From Micromussa lordhowensis (Eukaryota > Cnidaria > Anthozoa > Scleractinia > Lobophylliidae), in the NCBI GenBank assembly GCA_964020085.1, contig OZ026604.1:21891886-21955885 (forward strand): a stretch of DNA of 64,000 nucleotides. Reading direction: 5' to 3'. Made by a program: the position numbers and the translations under genes. The notes beneath the pieces are model-generated. The model was given only the letters and a program-made list of their open reading frames with translations. It made no database searches and was not told where the DNA came from. Below, piece by piece: positions 12,701 through 22,691 of this stretch (positions are counted from its first letter, which is position 1; each line of letters begins with the position of its first letter).

Positions 12701-14934
12701 GCCACTGTAGAAGAAATGATTGATCACGGCAGTTGCATACACAACTTAAGCAATTGTGAAATCAAAGCCTGGAAAAAAATTCAGGCCTGAACGGGATTCG
12801 AACCCATGACCTCTGCGATACAGGTGTAGTGCTCTACCGACTGAGGTATCAAGCCGACTGGGAGCTGGTCACTTTGTGAGATCGTAATATACCCGTAGAT
12901 GATGAAGAATACAAATGCAATGTGTGAAAGATCGTATTTGTGAACTGAAGAGAAAGATATGAAGAAATGATTGATCATCGCAGTCACATACACAACTTGG
13001 TGAAAAAAACATTCAGGCCAGAACGGGATTCGAACCCATGACCTCTGCGATACCGGTGCAGTGGTCTACCAACTGATAATAAATAAATCGGGAAACATGT
13101 TAAGTCCACAATCTTCTTCATTCGTTTGACGTCACTATTTATCATGTATTTGTCATTTGGTCCGCTAATAACCGGAAACATTGCCAGTTTCAAGGTTAAA
13201 CGGTCTTTCAGCCGTTTACATGGCGTGTCGAAAGATGGCATGTCGAAAGATGGTCGAAAGATGTCACCTATGCGCGTAACCTATACGGGTGTGACTGGAT
13301 CGGATTTGTTCTTTTTCCCCAGGCCTTGCGCTTGTGTGATTACGAAGACGTCCTGGATCCAGAGTGCATTCACTCTCTTCTCGCGCTAGTAAGCTGCGCA
13401 AACAGGGCTTTTGGAACTTGCTCCAAGGTGACTGTTTGAATGTTTTCTCTATCAGTAATATTGCGAAAAACTTGACCTCAAAACGTCTTGTTTTGTTTGG
13501 GTTTTTGTTGTTGTTGTTTTTAAGTCCATCGACAAATATTTGAGCTTGTTTTCTTTGTTCTTGTAGGCTTTTATAAAGCTGGAGTCAATTGAAAGCCTTA
13601 GCCAAGAACAAAAGACTGCTTACGAAGAACTGGCCTTGGAAATATTTACAAAGCAAGTCAATTGTTTCAACTAATTTTAGTTATTACTCAACGAATTGTC
13701 CGCGTCTGGTTGACAAATTTTGACCCTGATATTTTACGTTGGTTTTGCTTTTTCTTATCTTATTTCAACAAACCTTCATTTATAAGTTAGAGAAGTGAAA
13801 ATCACGTCGCACTGTTGTGGAGTCTTGAATTGTCTTGGAACTTTGGTAGAACTAACAGAAAGATGTCAAGTGATGTTTCATGACTGAGTATTTTGAAAAC
13901 AACTTGTAAAGCGTTTGACCCTTTATGCAGGCTATCGCATTAAAATTTCATCTCCCTCCTAGCTACTTCTTTGTGGTAATCCTTGCTCTGTTTGATATCA
14001 TTGTTTGTAGGCATTCTCCTAAAGATTCTCGCGGCAACAAGACGGAGTGCACAACTTGTGAGACTATGATTCCCGATTGGTATGTTTTTGTTTTATTTTA
14101 TTCATTTTATTCGTTGCTCAGGTCGAACCTCCGGTAAGCGACTGCAACGAGAGGTTTACAACTGAAAGGAACTAGGACTTAAAAAAGTTTTTTTACCCTG
14201 TCCAAACACTTTGAAAATGTGGTAAGACATCGTCCAAGAATGCTATAGTCATGCGCTTATATTTCATTTTATGAGATAGAAAACATGATACTTACAGTAA
14301 ATGTTACTCCGAAGTGAAAACATGTTGCGTTCAAAAGACATAAATGATCATTGTACAAACTTGCGCACAATTTTTGTGCCGTTTTGAAGGAGAAAAACGC
14401 CTTGGGTGGAGTGGGGTGGATTCAGAGCCACCTTAAATTTTCGAAAATTTAAGGTTTCGAAAACTTAGAGTGTTGTCAGCAGGTCATATTGTTGTTATGG
14501 TAACCTGTTCTGTAAAATGGATGATTGCAACTTGTTTACCAGTGACTGGGAATTTGTATGATACCACTATTGTAGTATCACTTGTTAAACAATGGCAGTA
14601 TTCATCCTTCAAAGTATAACTGTTAGAAAAGTGCTGGAAACTGTTGCCAGCCTCCTTAATCCTATAACGTTTCACTGCAGAAAATATTTCCAAGATATTG
14701 GCAATTTGGTTCAACGTGGGAGATTTCCGTTATAAATCTAAGAATTTGATTTCTCTGCACCCTCCTAGGAGTCAAGCTTGCCCAAACTGTGACACCAAGT
14801 TCCCGACATGCATTGTGACCGGTCGTCCTCTGATGGAGTATCAGTTCTGGATGTGTGGCACGTGCAAGCATCGAGCCTATGAGCGGGAGATCAACACACT
14901 CAACCACTGCCCGCTTTGCCATGCGCCCGTCTGA
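688..14934 (+). CDS. WDR35: WDR35/IFT121, C-terminal half, 17 exons (5' part outside the window)
   Basis: IFT-A subunit IFT121, acting in retrograde intraflagellar transport and ciliary membrane cargo entry at the ciliary base and axoneme. Exons: 688-735, 1162-1250, 1725-1842, 3882-3967, 4414-4493, 5217-5416, 5752-5814, 6276-6439, 7425-7473, 8908-8982, 9469-9546, 10597-10686, 10974-11042, 13323-13427, 13567-13652, 14011-14079, 14769-14934. They join in one frame to 544 residues plus TGA. All introns are GT-AG except the one after 13652. Family-diagnostic stretches include [11 protein letters not shown] (exon 2), [20 protein letters not shown] (exon 6), MCEQAVAAF (exon 7), [12 protein letters not shown] (exons 8-9) and a C-terminal Cys-pair domain. 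Animal WDR35 is about 1,170-1,180 residues, so the WD40 half must lie upstream; what is seen is the TPR-like alpha-solenoid and the terminal zinc-binding module. No frameshift or missing block is seen. Confidence 0.95.
1905..2214. mobile_element. Long inverted-repeat MITE in a WDR35 intron
   Basis: The arms start aacatggatctcattt (1905) and end aaatgagatccatgtt (2214). About 115 bp per arm match, including ggaatagcccttttcacgg against its complement. No coding capacity. Confidence 0.8.
2248..2905. mobile_element. TTAA-flanked (piggyBac-type) non-autonomous element
   Basis: Ends are GGACGTTCGCGCCC at 2248 and its complement ending 2905, each bordered by TTAA (2244-2247, 2906-2909). Inside, two direct copies of a segment with tcggtgacccc and later ctgtgtgtgggaagtt occur near 2395-2505 and 2795-2887. 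A third tggtgacccc lies at 3549. Confidence 0.7.
3570..3732. mobile_element. Palindromic MITE, TA-flanked
   Basis: The arms gggacctttagatcggagg and their complement at 3714-3732 extend to about 60 bp with a short central loop. TA borders both ends, as in Tc1/mariner-type insertions. Confidence 0.75.
4739..4932 (-). pseudogene. Unrecognised coding remnant, copy 1
   Basis: A minus-strand frame ends [10 protein letters not shown]...[10 protein letters not shown] and a TAG stop (4749-4747). A second locus at 58145-58040 has the same end, YSDGTMKKL...MDYMGIWQEI and TAA. Shared residues, shared stop position and similar flanks indicate common descent from a coding sequence, probably a transposon or retroposed gene. 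I do not recognise the protein. Confidence 0.5.
5832..6030. repeat. Probable dispersed repeat in a WDR35 intron
   Basis: Contains internal near-duplicates (catcttgcccgctcg twice, near 5948 and 5990) and is followed directly by the family repeated at 6036, 6975 and 63372. Boundaries are unclear. Confidence 0.35.
6036..6215 (+). repeat. Dispersed repeat R1, copy 1
   Basis: Shares tcatccaatcagaag, accaatcgtgactcgc, cgagttttgattggtt and tgtgattggct with copies at 6975-7190 (plus) and 63372-63592 (minus), in the same order and spacing. Confidence 0.7.
6679..6801. repeat. Inverted-repeat MITE
   Basis: The arms acaattattccactcgcgc and gcgcgctcgtggaataattg enclose a second complementary pair (ttggatatgagatgattatagccaac split; matching gttggctatctatcagctc). 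Confidence 0.65.
6975..7190 (+). repeat. Dispersed repeat R1, copy 2
   Basis: Same ordered blocks as copy 1: tctcatccagtcagaag, accaatcgtgactcgc, cgagttttgattggttt, cttgtgattggct. It adds a leading tgattggcttgaaaaactcg also seen in copy 3. Confidence 0.7.
7570..7900. repeat. AT-rich segment, possible retroelement 3' UTR
   Basis: Starts with stacked tttatttta repeats, then an AT-rich body and a single CG-richer patch (atggcgacggaacc). The form resembles the 3' end of a minus-strand LINE, but no coding remnant is attached. Confidence 0.25.
8108..8245 (-). mobile_element. SINE family A, partial copy
   Basis: Minus-strand body fragment with gtttctgtagcatga, ctggatgggatgttagtcc and tacctgggtgga, corresponding to the 3' part of family A. 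Confidence 0.65.
8306..8474. mobile_element. hAT-type MITE
   Basis: The left end CAGGGGCGTAGCTAGG and right end CCTGGCTACGCCCCC form a TIR of the form widespread in hAT elements. Both flanks contain CGGTGTG, a likely target-duplication remnant. About 170 bp, no ORF. Confidence 0.65.
8480..8665. repeat. Degenerate array of a CGGGATATTTAG-like motif
   Basis: Variants (cgggatatttcag, tgggatatgggatatttaga, acgggatatttagcc, cgggatgtgggatacta) recur every 15-60 bp. Flanks aaggccct and aggggcct are roughly complementary. Confidence 0.45.
9352..9438. repeat. Tandem repeat, three 29-bp units
   Basis: Units begin at 9352, 9381 and 9410 with accgatattttg(c/a)gttacc; the third diverges near its end. 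It lies directly upstream of WDR35 exon 9469-9546. Confidence 0.85.
10336..10406 (-). mobile_element. SINE family A, short 3' fragment
   Basis: Contains ctccggtttctgtagcat and cctcctggatgggat in the same order as other family A copies; the head is missing. Confidence 0.55.
11229..12413. mobile_element. 1.2-kb inverted-repeat element inserted in a tRNA-like sequence
   Basis: Ends are GGTTGTTCGAAAGCCGATTA and the complement of GGTTGTTCGAAAGACGATTA. The flanks ctggacttgtaatccggg and ggaggtcccgggttcaattc read as an interrupted tRNA anticodon arm and T arm. Related to 34924-35152. Interior frames (minus, 60-75 codons) are unrecognised. Confidence 0.7.
12714..13078 (-). mobile_element. tRNA-derived SINE family B, tandem or nested copies
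   Basis: Three joined pieces on the minus strand: 12714-12779 (tail), 12780-12998 (full unit) and 12999-13078 (tRNA head only). The head shows the B box GGGTTCGAATCCCG and an A-box-like tagagc...tatcaagcc in complement. Small frames here follow the SINE, not a gene. Confidence 0.75.
13567..13652 (+). other. WDR35: WDR35 exon 15 with a GC splice donor
   Basis: The exon encodes the [19 protein letters not shown] region and must join to [11 protein letters not shown] at 14011. The only donor preserving frame and the conserved IFTK-H junction is AA|GCAAGT at 13653, a GC-AG intron with otherwise strong consensus. No GT lies at a usable position. Confidence 0.8.
14769..14934 (+). other. WDR35: WDR35 terminal exon: C-terminal Cys-pair zinc module and stop
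   Basis: Together with the previous exon (14011-14079) this encodes four CxxC pairs: CTTC, CPNC, CGTC and CPLC, ending CPLCHAPV and TGA at 14932-14934. The spacing suits a RING or rubredoxin-like zinc fold, as found at the C terminus of IFT-A subunits. Human WDR35 keeps the later CSVCK and CPLCH pairs; the first pair here looks better preserved than I recall for vertebrates. Confidence 0.85.
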
Positions 14935-15317
14935 TCTCCCATAAAAAATGTTGTACTAACACTTTCACTAACACAGCAAGACTCGGTGATTTTAAAATAT
15001 ATCATTTCAACTAATTATGCCATTTCATAGTCCAGGTTACAGTTCATGAGGATTGGAATGGTGATTACCAATTGAAAATTGCCTTGACCGAAAAACAAAT
15101 TCAGTCAGTCAACTATTAGTGTAAGAAATGTATGTAGGTCCTTATGACAATCTGTTGAGCTTGGGCCTCTAAGGATAAAACCGTAACACTTATTTATTCT
15201 TTCACGTTCTGCGCGGTTTACTGCTTTGAAAATTGTCTTTCCGGCATATTCTATCGCCCTGACTTGTTCTAAACAAGGTCTATAAAGGAAGTTCTACAGT
15301 TGGTCGCGCCAAATGTA

Positions 15318-15347
15318 AATAAACATTTAATTCACAAGTTAAATAAA
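15318..15347 (+). terminator. Candidate poly(A) signals for WDR35
   Basis: Two AATAAA hexamers, at 15318-15323 and 15342-15347, are the first canonical signals downstream of the WDR35 stop at 14934. They would give a 3' UTR of about 400 nt. No transcript evidence is available here. Confidence 0.45.
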
Positions 15348-18208
15348 GGAAGAAATTTACCATCCGAGATCCCAGTGCCTCGATGATTATGGTGTTAGCT
15401 CAAAAAGTATTTTAAATACGGCGGAACAAGAGTCTTCGGTTGCTTCTTGATCAAACAGAAAATAGCGCCAGCGCTCGCAAGTTCTCCGGGAGTTTACGCA
15501 TCAATATGGCGCCACCGGAGACGTCAAATGGTTAGCAACGTCTCTGGTCAAGCGCGGGCTCGGCTGAAGACACTACTTGTTCTTGTCTTTGAGCATTGAC
15601 TGGTGACGTAAACTTGGTGACGTCATTATGCCCCAGTGCCCATACCGTGACACAGCGATTAGGATGTGAATTTCTTTCAGCACTGTAGTTGAACGATATG
15701 CCTTCTTGTAAAGAACTTCTCTCTCTTGTATTCAAAGAGTTGTACGATACCAGTTGCAAACTAAAATCATTGTAAAATGTATTATTTAAGTAGTGGTTGT
15801 TATATTTTTTGTGTGTGTGTTCATTCATGGTCTCTTTTCGCTTCTAAAACATCGAATATCAATAACTTTGTTTTTACGTGATTGACAACAAAGAATACCT
15901 ACTTTTACTTGTAGTGGGTCCACGTCAGGTTTCAGCTGCCATTTTTGTAACAACCTACTTATCAAATAAAGTATATTTATGTACTCTCATCTACCGAAGC
16001 TCTTTAGATGCCCTGCTTACGAAGCAAAGCATAAACAACCTACATCGATTGAAATACCAGTGCAAAAAGGCCAAATGTATTTACGACATTGAAGTACAAA
16101 GACGCTGTGTTGCATCGCCAGTGTGTAAATGAATGCCCTTGTTACATACTGTTTCATATCTGTATCTTGCCTCGAGCATAAAATTCATTTACATTGTCAT
16201 CAGTGCACTGGAGCCAGCTGTCGCTCTGCACGTTTTAAGCCCACCAAACGCATGAACACCAAAAGAAGCAACAGATGAAAAAATCCACAGATAGCTCCCC
16301 TCTTCGTGCTCTGTAAATCATGTTTCCATCATCTTGCGAGTTGCCCTCGATGGGAACAATTTCTTCGCTGCTGCTATTCTTTTGTCTTGGCATGAAATAC
16401 CGATTGTTCAGCAACCAACACTTTGGTGTTTTGCTTCTTGTGTTCACAGAACCTATCTGATAAAGGCTTTTTTTGCGGAGATCGATGCTCAGCTGCCTGA
16501 AGGATTTTTGCTTTTCACTCCAGCGGAGACAAGCTTAGTAAAAATGAATCGATACCCAGGCAACGTAACATAAGATTGGCGTCTCCAGTAACCTTGCATT
16601 ATATATGAGATGACAAACATTTGGCTGGAACAAGTGACTGTACTGTTTTGTCATGGTAATCATATGCCACTTTGTAATAAACTCATTTAATTATACATAT
16701 ATCCGGCGACCTAAACACAAACAGGGACAAACCTTTAACATTTGACGATTGAGAGACGAATAACTTCTTTGTGAGAATGTTGTTCGTAATAAATCATTAA
16801 TATTGAAGAATATAGAAATCATCTAGCAGCATTCTCTTGACATGATAAATCATTAAAGTGGAAACTACAAAGAGATGCTGTCGACGGTGAGGCCCCTAGA
16901 ATAAGTTTTGGCACGGCGATATTGTTAGTGATTGGCACCTTCAAGCAGAGGATGGTAAACAAAGTAGCGTCTGAGGCAACTCGAGTCTCAAGGGGCCCTA
17001 GCCCGTCCTCCCTTGACTAAAAACCTCCCTTCAAATGAAAAATTGCGTTTTTTTCTTAGGAAACGCATCGTAAAACAGAACAAAGCAAAAATGAAATAAT
17101 AGTTGAAATTGGCACTTCATACTATAAGAATTATGAAGCTTTCAAATTTGGATTCTGGAAAAATCAACAGCCGCCGTGAAACAGTGAAAATTTCACACGG
17201 CATTTATGGTTCTCCCAAAAACTTCCTCTCGTCTTTCCAGTTAACAATTAGATAATGAGCTCCAGATTTCTTCTTGATGAGGTGGAAGGCCGAATCAACT
17301 ATAGCCTCTAAGAAGTCGAGAATGAATAATCTTATTTTTTAGTAGGATTCTAAGTGAAATTTCCTTCAATGGCGATTTCCAATCTTTTTAAGCTTCACAC
17401 TTGAGAAAAATCGCGCGGACTGAATTGTCATTTTAAATTTGCATTTGTGTACGCGCGCACATCAGTTGTTTAAACAATTTTCGAATTTTTAAAGTGAAGC
17501 AACCATGAACATTCCGGCCTCTCTGGAACTTTATCGTCCATTTGCTTCTAAATATTCCTCCGACACTTCGGTAAGACGAGACGAAACGTCGCCATTTTTC
17601 GTAGCCACCCTACAGCTACTACACACTCAGCTGATGGTATACGATAGCTTTGCCAATCAGATTTCAGCTTTAGTATTAGTGTAACAGCAGACTTCTATTA
17701 AAACTCTGTCGATAGAAACGTCGACTGATGTTTGGTATTTCTTAACCATAATTGAAAAATTCTTTCTTCATTCCGGTTTAGTCAAGGGACAATGGTTATA
17801 CCACATTCTGGAACTTAGTCTGCTCGTTTCTTTCATGTTTGCGGGCTTCTCGTTTCTTTAGTGTTTGGGCCCATAGACTATAAGAATCGTGAGGTTCTGG
17901 GAATGCAAGCTCGTACCCAGTCGCTATTTGCGTATTTTGGGGAGAGAGAAAATTGCACACGAGCGCATTTAGGCGCGCCTCCACTCGTTCCAGACTGCTT
18001 TCTCTCTCAGTTGAAACAATCGTAATGGCGACTGGGTGCGAGTCTGAGTTGTATGTGTTCCGTTATATTTGTGATGTAAAAGACTTTCAAAAGCGTAAAA
18101 AACACTTATGTGAAAGGTATCATGTCCGTATAACCATTACTGCTAATTTTTTTACAATAAAATTAAAAGGCAGAAAGAAATAAAGCAAAGCGCTGTGCCA
18201 TCACGTCA

Positions 18209-18814
18209 TTTATTGAAGTACAATTTGCTTCAAACAGGTAAAACCCTAAACAAATTAATGGAGACGGCTCATACACCATGCAACATTAAACAACATGTAT
18301 GATAAAAAGTTTACTTTGTACAACAAAGAAGTGGTAAAAAAACAGCTTCACAAGCTTCAAAATTACTGCACAATATCTATATACCAGTTCATGCAAAAGG
18401 GCTTCATCCAAAGGTTAGACACATGGGCTATCTTGTAAAGAATAATGCACAAAACTGCATAAAAATGCTATTCTGTAGCTTACATTTGGAAGGTCACACA
18501 CTAGGGCTTAACCAAACACTTCAAAGTTTCGACCCACCTGGTACAGGTAGTTCACCATTACCAGGAGAAACTACTGCTCAATAGCTTTCTTTTCAATTAA
18601 TATTCAGACACTCAGTTGGATTTCACTGATTCACGAACGTTCATGTACAGTTTAGAGCTACAATCTTAATAATGACTAACTTGCATGAATGAAAAGGTGA
18701 TTCTTATTTTCTTAATATCTCTGGATGTTCACGAAAGGACGTTCAAATTATTTTCATTGTTCCTGGATTTTTGTAGCTCAAGCTTCCTCGACTGGAAAAA
18801 TGAGCTCCTTTATT
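18209..18814 (-). terminator. Candidate poly(A) signals for the SNAG repressor
   Basis: Reading the minus strand, AATAAA hexamers occur at 18814-18809 and 18214-18209, about 220 and 820 nt after the stop codon. Either could define the 3' UTR; nothing in the sequence decides between them. Confidence 0.3.
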
Positions 18815-19034
18815 GCCGTGAGTCATCTAGATTTGTTTTTTTTTAAATACAAACGAGAGTTTATGAAAACTTCAGCTTCATCTTCACGTACCCGGCTGAA
18901 GATCGTTATTGTCGATACGGATGGCTCTTTATCGTAGTAGTTTAAAAACAAATTTCAAGATTTTATGTCACGTATGCTTTACACAATATTGTTAAGGCAG
19001 AGAAGTTTTTGCTCGTCTATTTTAAAACGTTGAC

Positions 19035-21306
19035 TTACAAGAGACTAACGCCGTTGGCATAAGGGTGAGAAGCAATATAGTGTGTCTTCAGTGCATTCTT
19101 TTGATAAAATGCCTTGCTACAAAACTGACATTGAAAAGGCTTCTTGGGCGCATGCGTTCTCTTGTGCGTGTTTAGCGTGGAAGCCAGAGTAAATCCTTTC
19201 CCACAAATCTGACACTTGAACGGTCGCTCCCCCGTGTGGCCATAGATGTGAGCCTGTAAGTTTCCTTTTTGATTGAAGCCCTTGCCGCAATACTCGCATT
19301 GATACAATCGCATCTCTGAATGGGTTCTCAGGTGATACGTCAAATGTGTCAACTGCTTGAAGCCCCGCCCACATTTGTCGCACTTATGTGGCTTCTCTCC
19401 GGTGTGCGTGTAACGATGAATCTTCATGTCGATCTTCTGGTGGAATCCCTTTCCGCAGAAGTCACAAATGAACGGCTTGTAGTTGGTGTGCGTGCGCATA
19501 TGAGTGTGCAAGTTAGACGCACGGTTGAAGGCCTTGTTGCACTGCCGGCACACGTAGGGTTTCACAGTGGTGTGCGTCAGGCGATGACGTGTCAAGTTAC
19601 CCGGCTGTCGGAAGGCGCGGCCACACTGCTCGCAGATGAATGGCTTGTCACCAGTGTGGATCCGTTTGTGTGTCGTCAAAGTGTTCGAGCGGCTGAAAGA
19701 TTTGTCGCACACATCACACGTGTAACGATACCTCTTGCTCGAGGAGCCACTCGTCTTGGAAGATTTCTGCGACATACCGGTAGTCGTCGGTGCTTTGTTT
19801 CCGTCGCAACTATTCTGCAAAAACCTGTTAAAATCTTCTTCCGAGCTAGAGGGAGAAAGCTTTGGAAAACTGGGGAAATCTGCTGCTGTTTTTTCTTGCT
19901 TTACAATGCTTTCAACCTCGCTTGCTTTCAGAAGATCAGAAACTTCAAAATTTACTTTTCTGTTCCCTTCGTAGTGAAGGGTTGGGGTAGATTCGTAATT
20001 GGTAATGCTGTTCTTTGCCCCTGAATATTTACCTACAGGCTGCTTGTTGAAGCGTTCAGGGAGAATTTCAGCGCTGGAATGACTTTGCCAACCGCTGCTT
20101 TCCAGTACAACGTTGTACACGCAATGTTCTTCGTCGCTTGCCTCTTGTTTGATGAACGCCGGAGTGAAAGAACTTTCCATCTTGACCTGGTTTGCATCAT
20201 AAGTGCACCCAGGTGTAAAACTACTCATGCCAGACTCACGAACATCAATCATTGGAGCAGAGTGATACTGGGAATCGCGCTGAATGGCTGCATGAATTCT
20301 TCCGTCTGATTGGCCGAAATCAAGGCTCAGGGACGATCGGAAGGGATTTGATTCCAAGTCTGGTTTTTTCATGCATGGCAACTGCAATCGACTTAGTTTG
20401 ACCGGAACTGTGTCTTCGCGGCCGCTGATTGACTTCTCAAGGTGTACTCCCTCTGTTAAAACGGGTAAAAAAAAAAAACAATTCGTCATTAAGGATCGTT
20501 AGATATATTACAGCTAGTGCTTTTATGATTGAAGCCACTGAGGACGAATCAGAACGAACGCAGACTTGAATAAATGACCAATCAGAATTGAACGCCGGCG
20601 CGAAACGCTTGTAAAACTTGATGCACGATGCAAAATTGCGTTAACGACATTTTGCCTGACTTGTTCGGAGCAGCAGACAAAGAGGGCTTATTAAACAGGA
20701 ACGATTTCGGGACACGTTTTCATGATGACATTTATTTCTTTTTGTGAACGAACAGAAAGTTTTCACGATCAAGTTTTCCAAGTTTTATACTTCAGAAATA
20801 CTAACGTGGCTGTGACAAGTTCTTCTTACAAGACTGAATACTCTTTATATAGCTGAATTCGACGAAACGTGATGGATTTCTTTGCAAGCCTTTTTTTCAT
20901 CGAGCCATGTTCACGAACAAGTTTTGCTACTTGAGAAGTTCTCCACGAAAATTCGCCTTGCTTAAAACCCGGCACATCGTTCAGTTTAAACAAGTAGACT
21001 TGAGAAAAGAAAACACTCGCCTTATATTGTGCTGTGCACGTGCAAATCAAACTTACCATGTCCGACTGAAAACGTGTCAAGAAAGGCTTGAAACGCCGCT
21101 TTACTTCTACGGATTTGGCCTAATGTATAGTCCACACTAATCCTTCTCGAAAACGGAGCTTTTCGAAAGCATTCTTCTCCCGGAGGAATTTGAAAACGCT
21201 GGTTTTTCGTTTTCGTGCGGACGGATAACATTTTGAAGAAGGAGATTTTCGAAAACGGGGCCTTTGTTTATAAGGACGAAACTGACCAATATGTATAAAG
21301 GGGGCA

Positions 21307-21343
<37 letters not shown>

Positions 21344-22671
21344 TATTACAAGATAATCTGGGTTTATCAACTGTGTTGATAATGTGAATTGGCCACCGAA
21401 TCTCTTTACGGTGGCCGATTCACATTATCAACACAGTTGATAAAACCAAATTATCTTGACCGATATGTAGTCTAGCACGTGCAAGATTAAACATAATTAA
21501 TTAAACATGCATTGACTTTAGACCACGTGATTGACTTTGATAACTCCACAATCATTGACAAAGGAAACCATCACACCAGAAAGACACTGGAATCATGGCA
21601 CACGACAAAAACTGTTAAGGCTGATAATAACTCATGCCCACTCCCGAGACAACGCAACATTCTTTTACACAAACGTTAATTTTAGCACTTTCAGCATTCT
21701 TTTGAACATTCTTCATATGTGCAGTATTTAAATTCATTCAAATTTTTGACGTTTCATTTTATCACAAAAATGTTTATCCGTCGAAGACAGGAGACTGCCT
21801 GTCCAAAGCTTATGTTTTTAATATATTCTTTTTTTTTTTTTACCAGAGAAAGCTACATTCTATATTATCATGATAAATCCTGGTAACGGATCCACGATAT
21901 TTTTACATAATTAATTAAGCAAAATTAAAGACCAAGCGTGAAGAATAACGGGGTGAAAAACTAGAACCAGAAGACAGAGAAAAAAATACATAATGTGGAA
22001 ACAACACGTGTATCGATTCAGTGTAAACGCCAACGAATTCGAATACCGTAACATTGATGAATCCGAAAACGTTTACAAATCCGGAAAAATCTCGTCTAGT
22101 GTAAACCTAGTCTCAGTCATGCAATAAATCTCTTATTAACCAACCTTGCTCGGGACTGCACTGGGAGAATATTAGTCCTTGCTCGTTTTTGTACGAGCCT
22201 CGCTGCGCTCGTTGAAGACCTCGGGCCGATATTCTCCAAGTACGGCCCTCGCGCTAGGTTAATAAGATGTAAAAATACACTCTGCTCGTAATTAATAAGC
22301 TTCGTTGAACAAAGTGCATGGTTGTTGCTCTGCGCATAACTCTTTTGAAACAAAACCTTTAATTTGTGTCTGATTTCTCTTCACAATATCGCTATATTGT
22401 TCAACGGACAAGTGGGAAATTTTTAAACCACCCTCTTGAATCACCAAATTCTCAAAGAAGACATTAGCTAAAAGAACGAAAAGTATTTTCGATTTACTTA
22501 TGGCAACTCAGGCTGGCCTTGTTATAAAACCAAAAGCTATGTACAAAACGCGATTACACGTATACCTTTAGAGTTGTTTGGCGAAGGTGTCACCAGTGGG
22601 CTTGGAATCTCGCTTTTCCTCTTTTTTACGTCGGTATTTTGCTTTTTCTTGATGAGGAAAGACCTTGGCAT
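19035..22671 (-). CDS. SNAG-domain C2H2 zinc-finger repressor, GFI1-like, two coding exons
   Basis: Predicted nuclear DNA-binding repressor. Coding exons are 22671-22566 (106 nt) and 20452-19035 (1418 nt), joining codon G|AG across a GT-AG intron of 2113 bp to give 507 residues. Residues 1-9, MPRSFLIKK, match the SNAG motif that in GFI1, Snail and Scratch proteins recruits LSD1/CoREST. Residues about 37-270 are a low-complexity, Ser-rich linker. Eight C2H2 fingers follow at about 273-498 with TGEKP-type linkers. Fingers 3-5 (FNRASNLHTH, FHQKIDMKIH, then TGEKPHKC) resemble the core of GFI1, which has six fingers, so two extra fingers are present. The ATG at 20489 is in intron and is not the start. 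Assignment to GFI1 rather than another SNAG-finger family is inference; the SNAG-plus-fingers architecture is seen directly. Confidence 0.85.
21348..21458. repeat. Near-perfect palindrome (hairpin MITE)
   Basis: Arms of about 48 bp (for example tatcaactgtgttgataatg and its complement) separated by a 10-bp loop at 21399-21408. It lies in the intron of the SNAG repressor. Confidence 0.8.
22125..22275. repeat. Inverted-repeat segment
   Basis: Ends cttattaacc and ggttaataag, with inner complementary pieces (gagaatatt, atattctcc). Probably a MITE; arms are imperfect. Confidence 0.45.
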
Positions 22672-22691
22672 CTTGACGAAACTTTCTTGAT
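22566..22691 (-). other. First coding exon of the SNAG repressor (encodes the SNAG motif)
   Basis: The acceptor CTCTTTTGCAG ends at 22692, giving exon 22691-22566, and the donor AAAG|GTATAC follows. Twenty nt of 5' leader precede the ATG at 22671. It encodes 35 residues starting MPRSFLIKKKQNTDVKKRK. An acceptor here implies at least one further non-coding exon upstream (higher coordinates), which I could not locate. Confidence 0.85.

Larger units (their letters stand above)
14935..19034. other. Intergenic spacer between WDR35 and the minus-strand repressor gene
   Basis: Holds the converging 3' ends of WDR35 (plus) and the zinc-finger gene (minus). Frames of 60-98 codons at 15532, 15878, 16235, 16334, 17796 and 17953 show no recognisable domain, no splice context and no codon bias, so I do not call them genes. 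AATAAA on the minus strand occurs at 18814-18809 and 18214-18209; both could end the repressor transcript. Confidence 0.5.

Noticed and set aside
12780..13078. Real tRNA genes on the minus strand (also 34850-34920 plus)
   Set aside because: A- and B-box segments are present, but the acceptor stem does not pair and the anticodon arm is irregular; they recur with a common non-tRNA body, so they are SINE heads.
15878..16573. Two 79-84 codon plus-strand frames downstream of WDR35
   Set aside because: No family signal, no intron structure, and amino-acid composition typical of random AT-rich DNA.
17953..18183. Small plus-strand gene of 76 codons
   Set aside because: No recognisable domain, starts in repeat-like sequence, and lies in the presumed 3' UTR of the minus-strand repressor.
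19320..20024. 234-codon plus-strand open frame
   Set aside because: It is the antisense shadow of the zinc-finger exon; finger-coding DNA often leaves the opposite strand open. It has no domain of its own.
20453..20489. ATG at 20489 as start of the zinc-finger protein
   Set aside because: It opens into a T-rich stretch ending TTTTAACAG, a splice acceptor. The in-phase SNAG exon upstream gives a far better N terminus.
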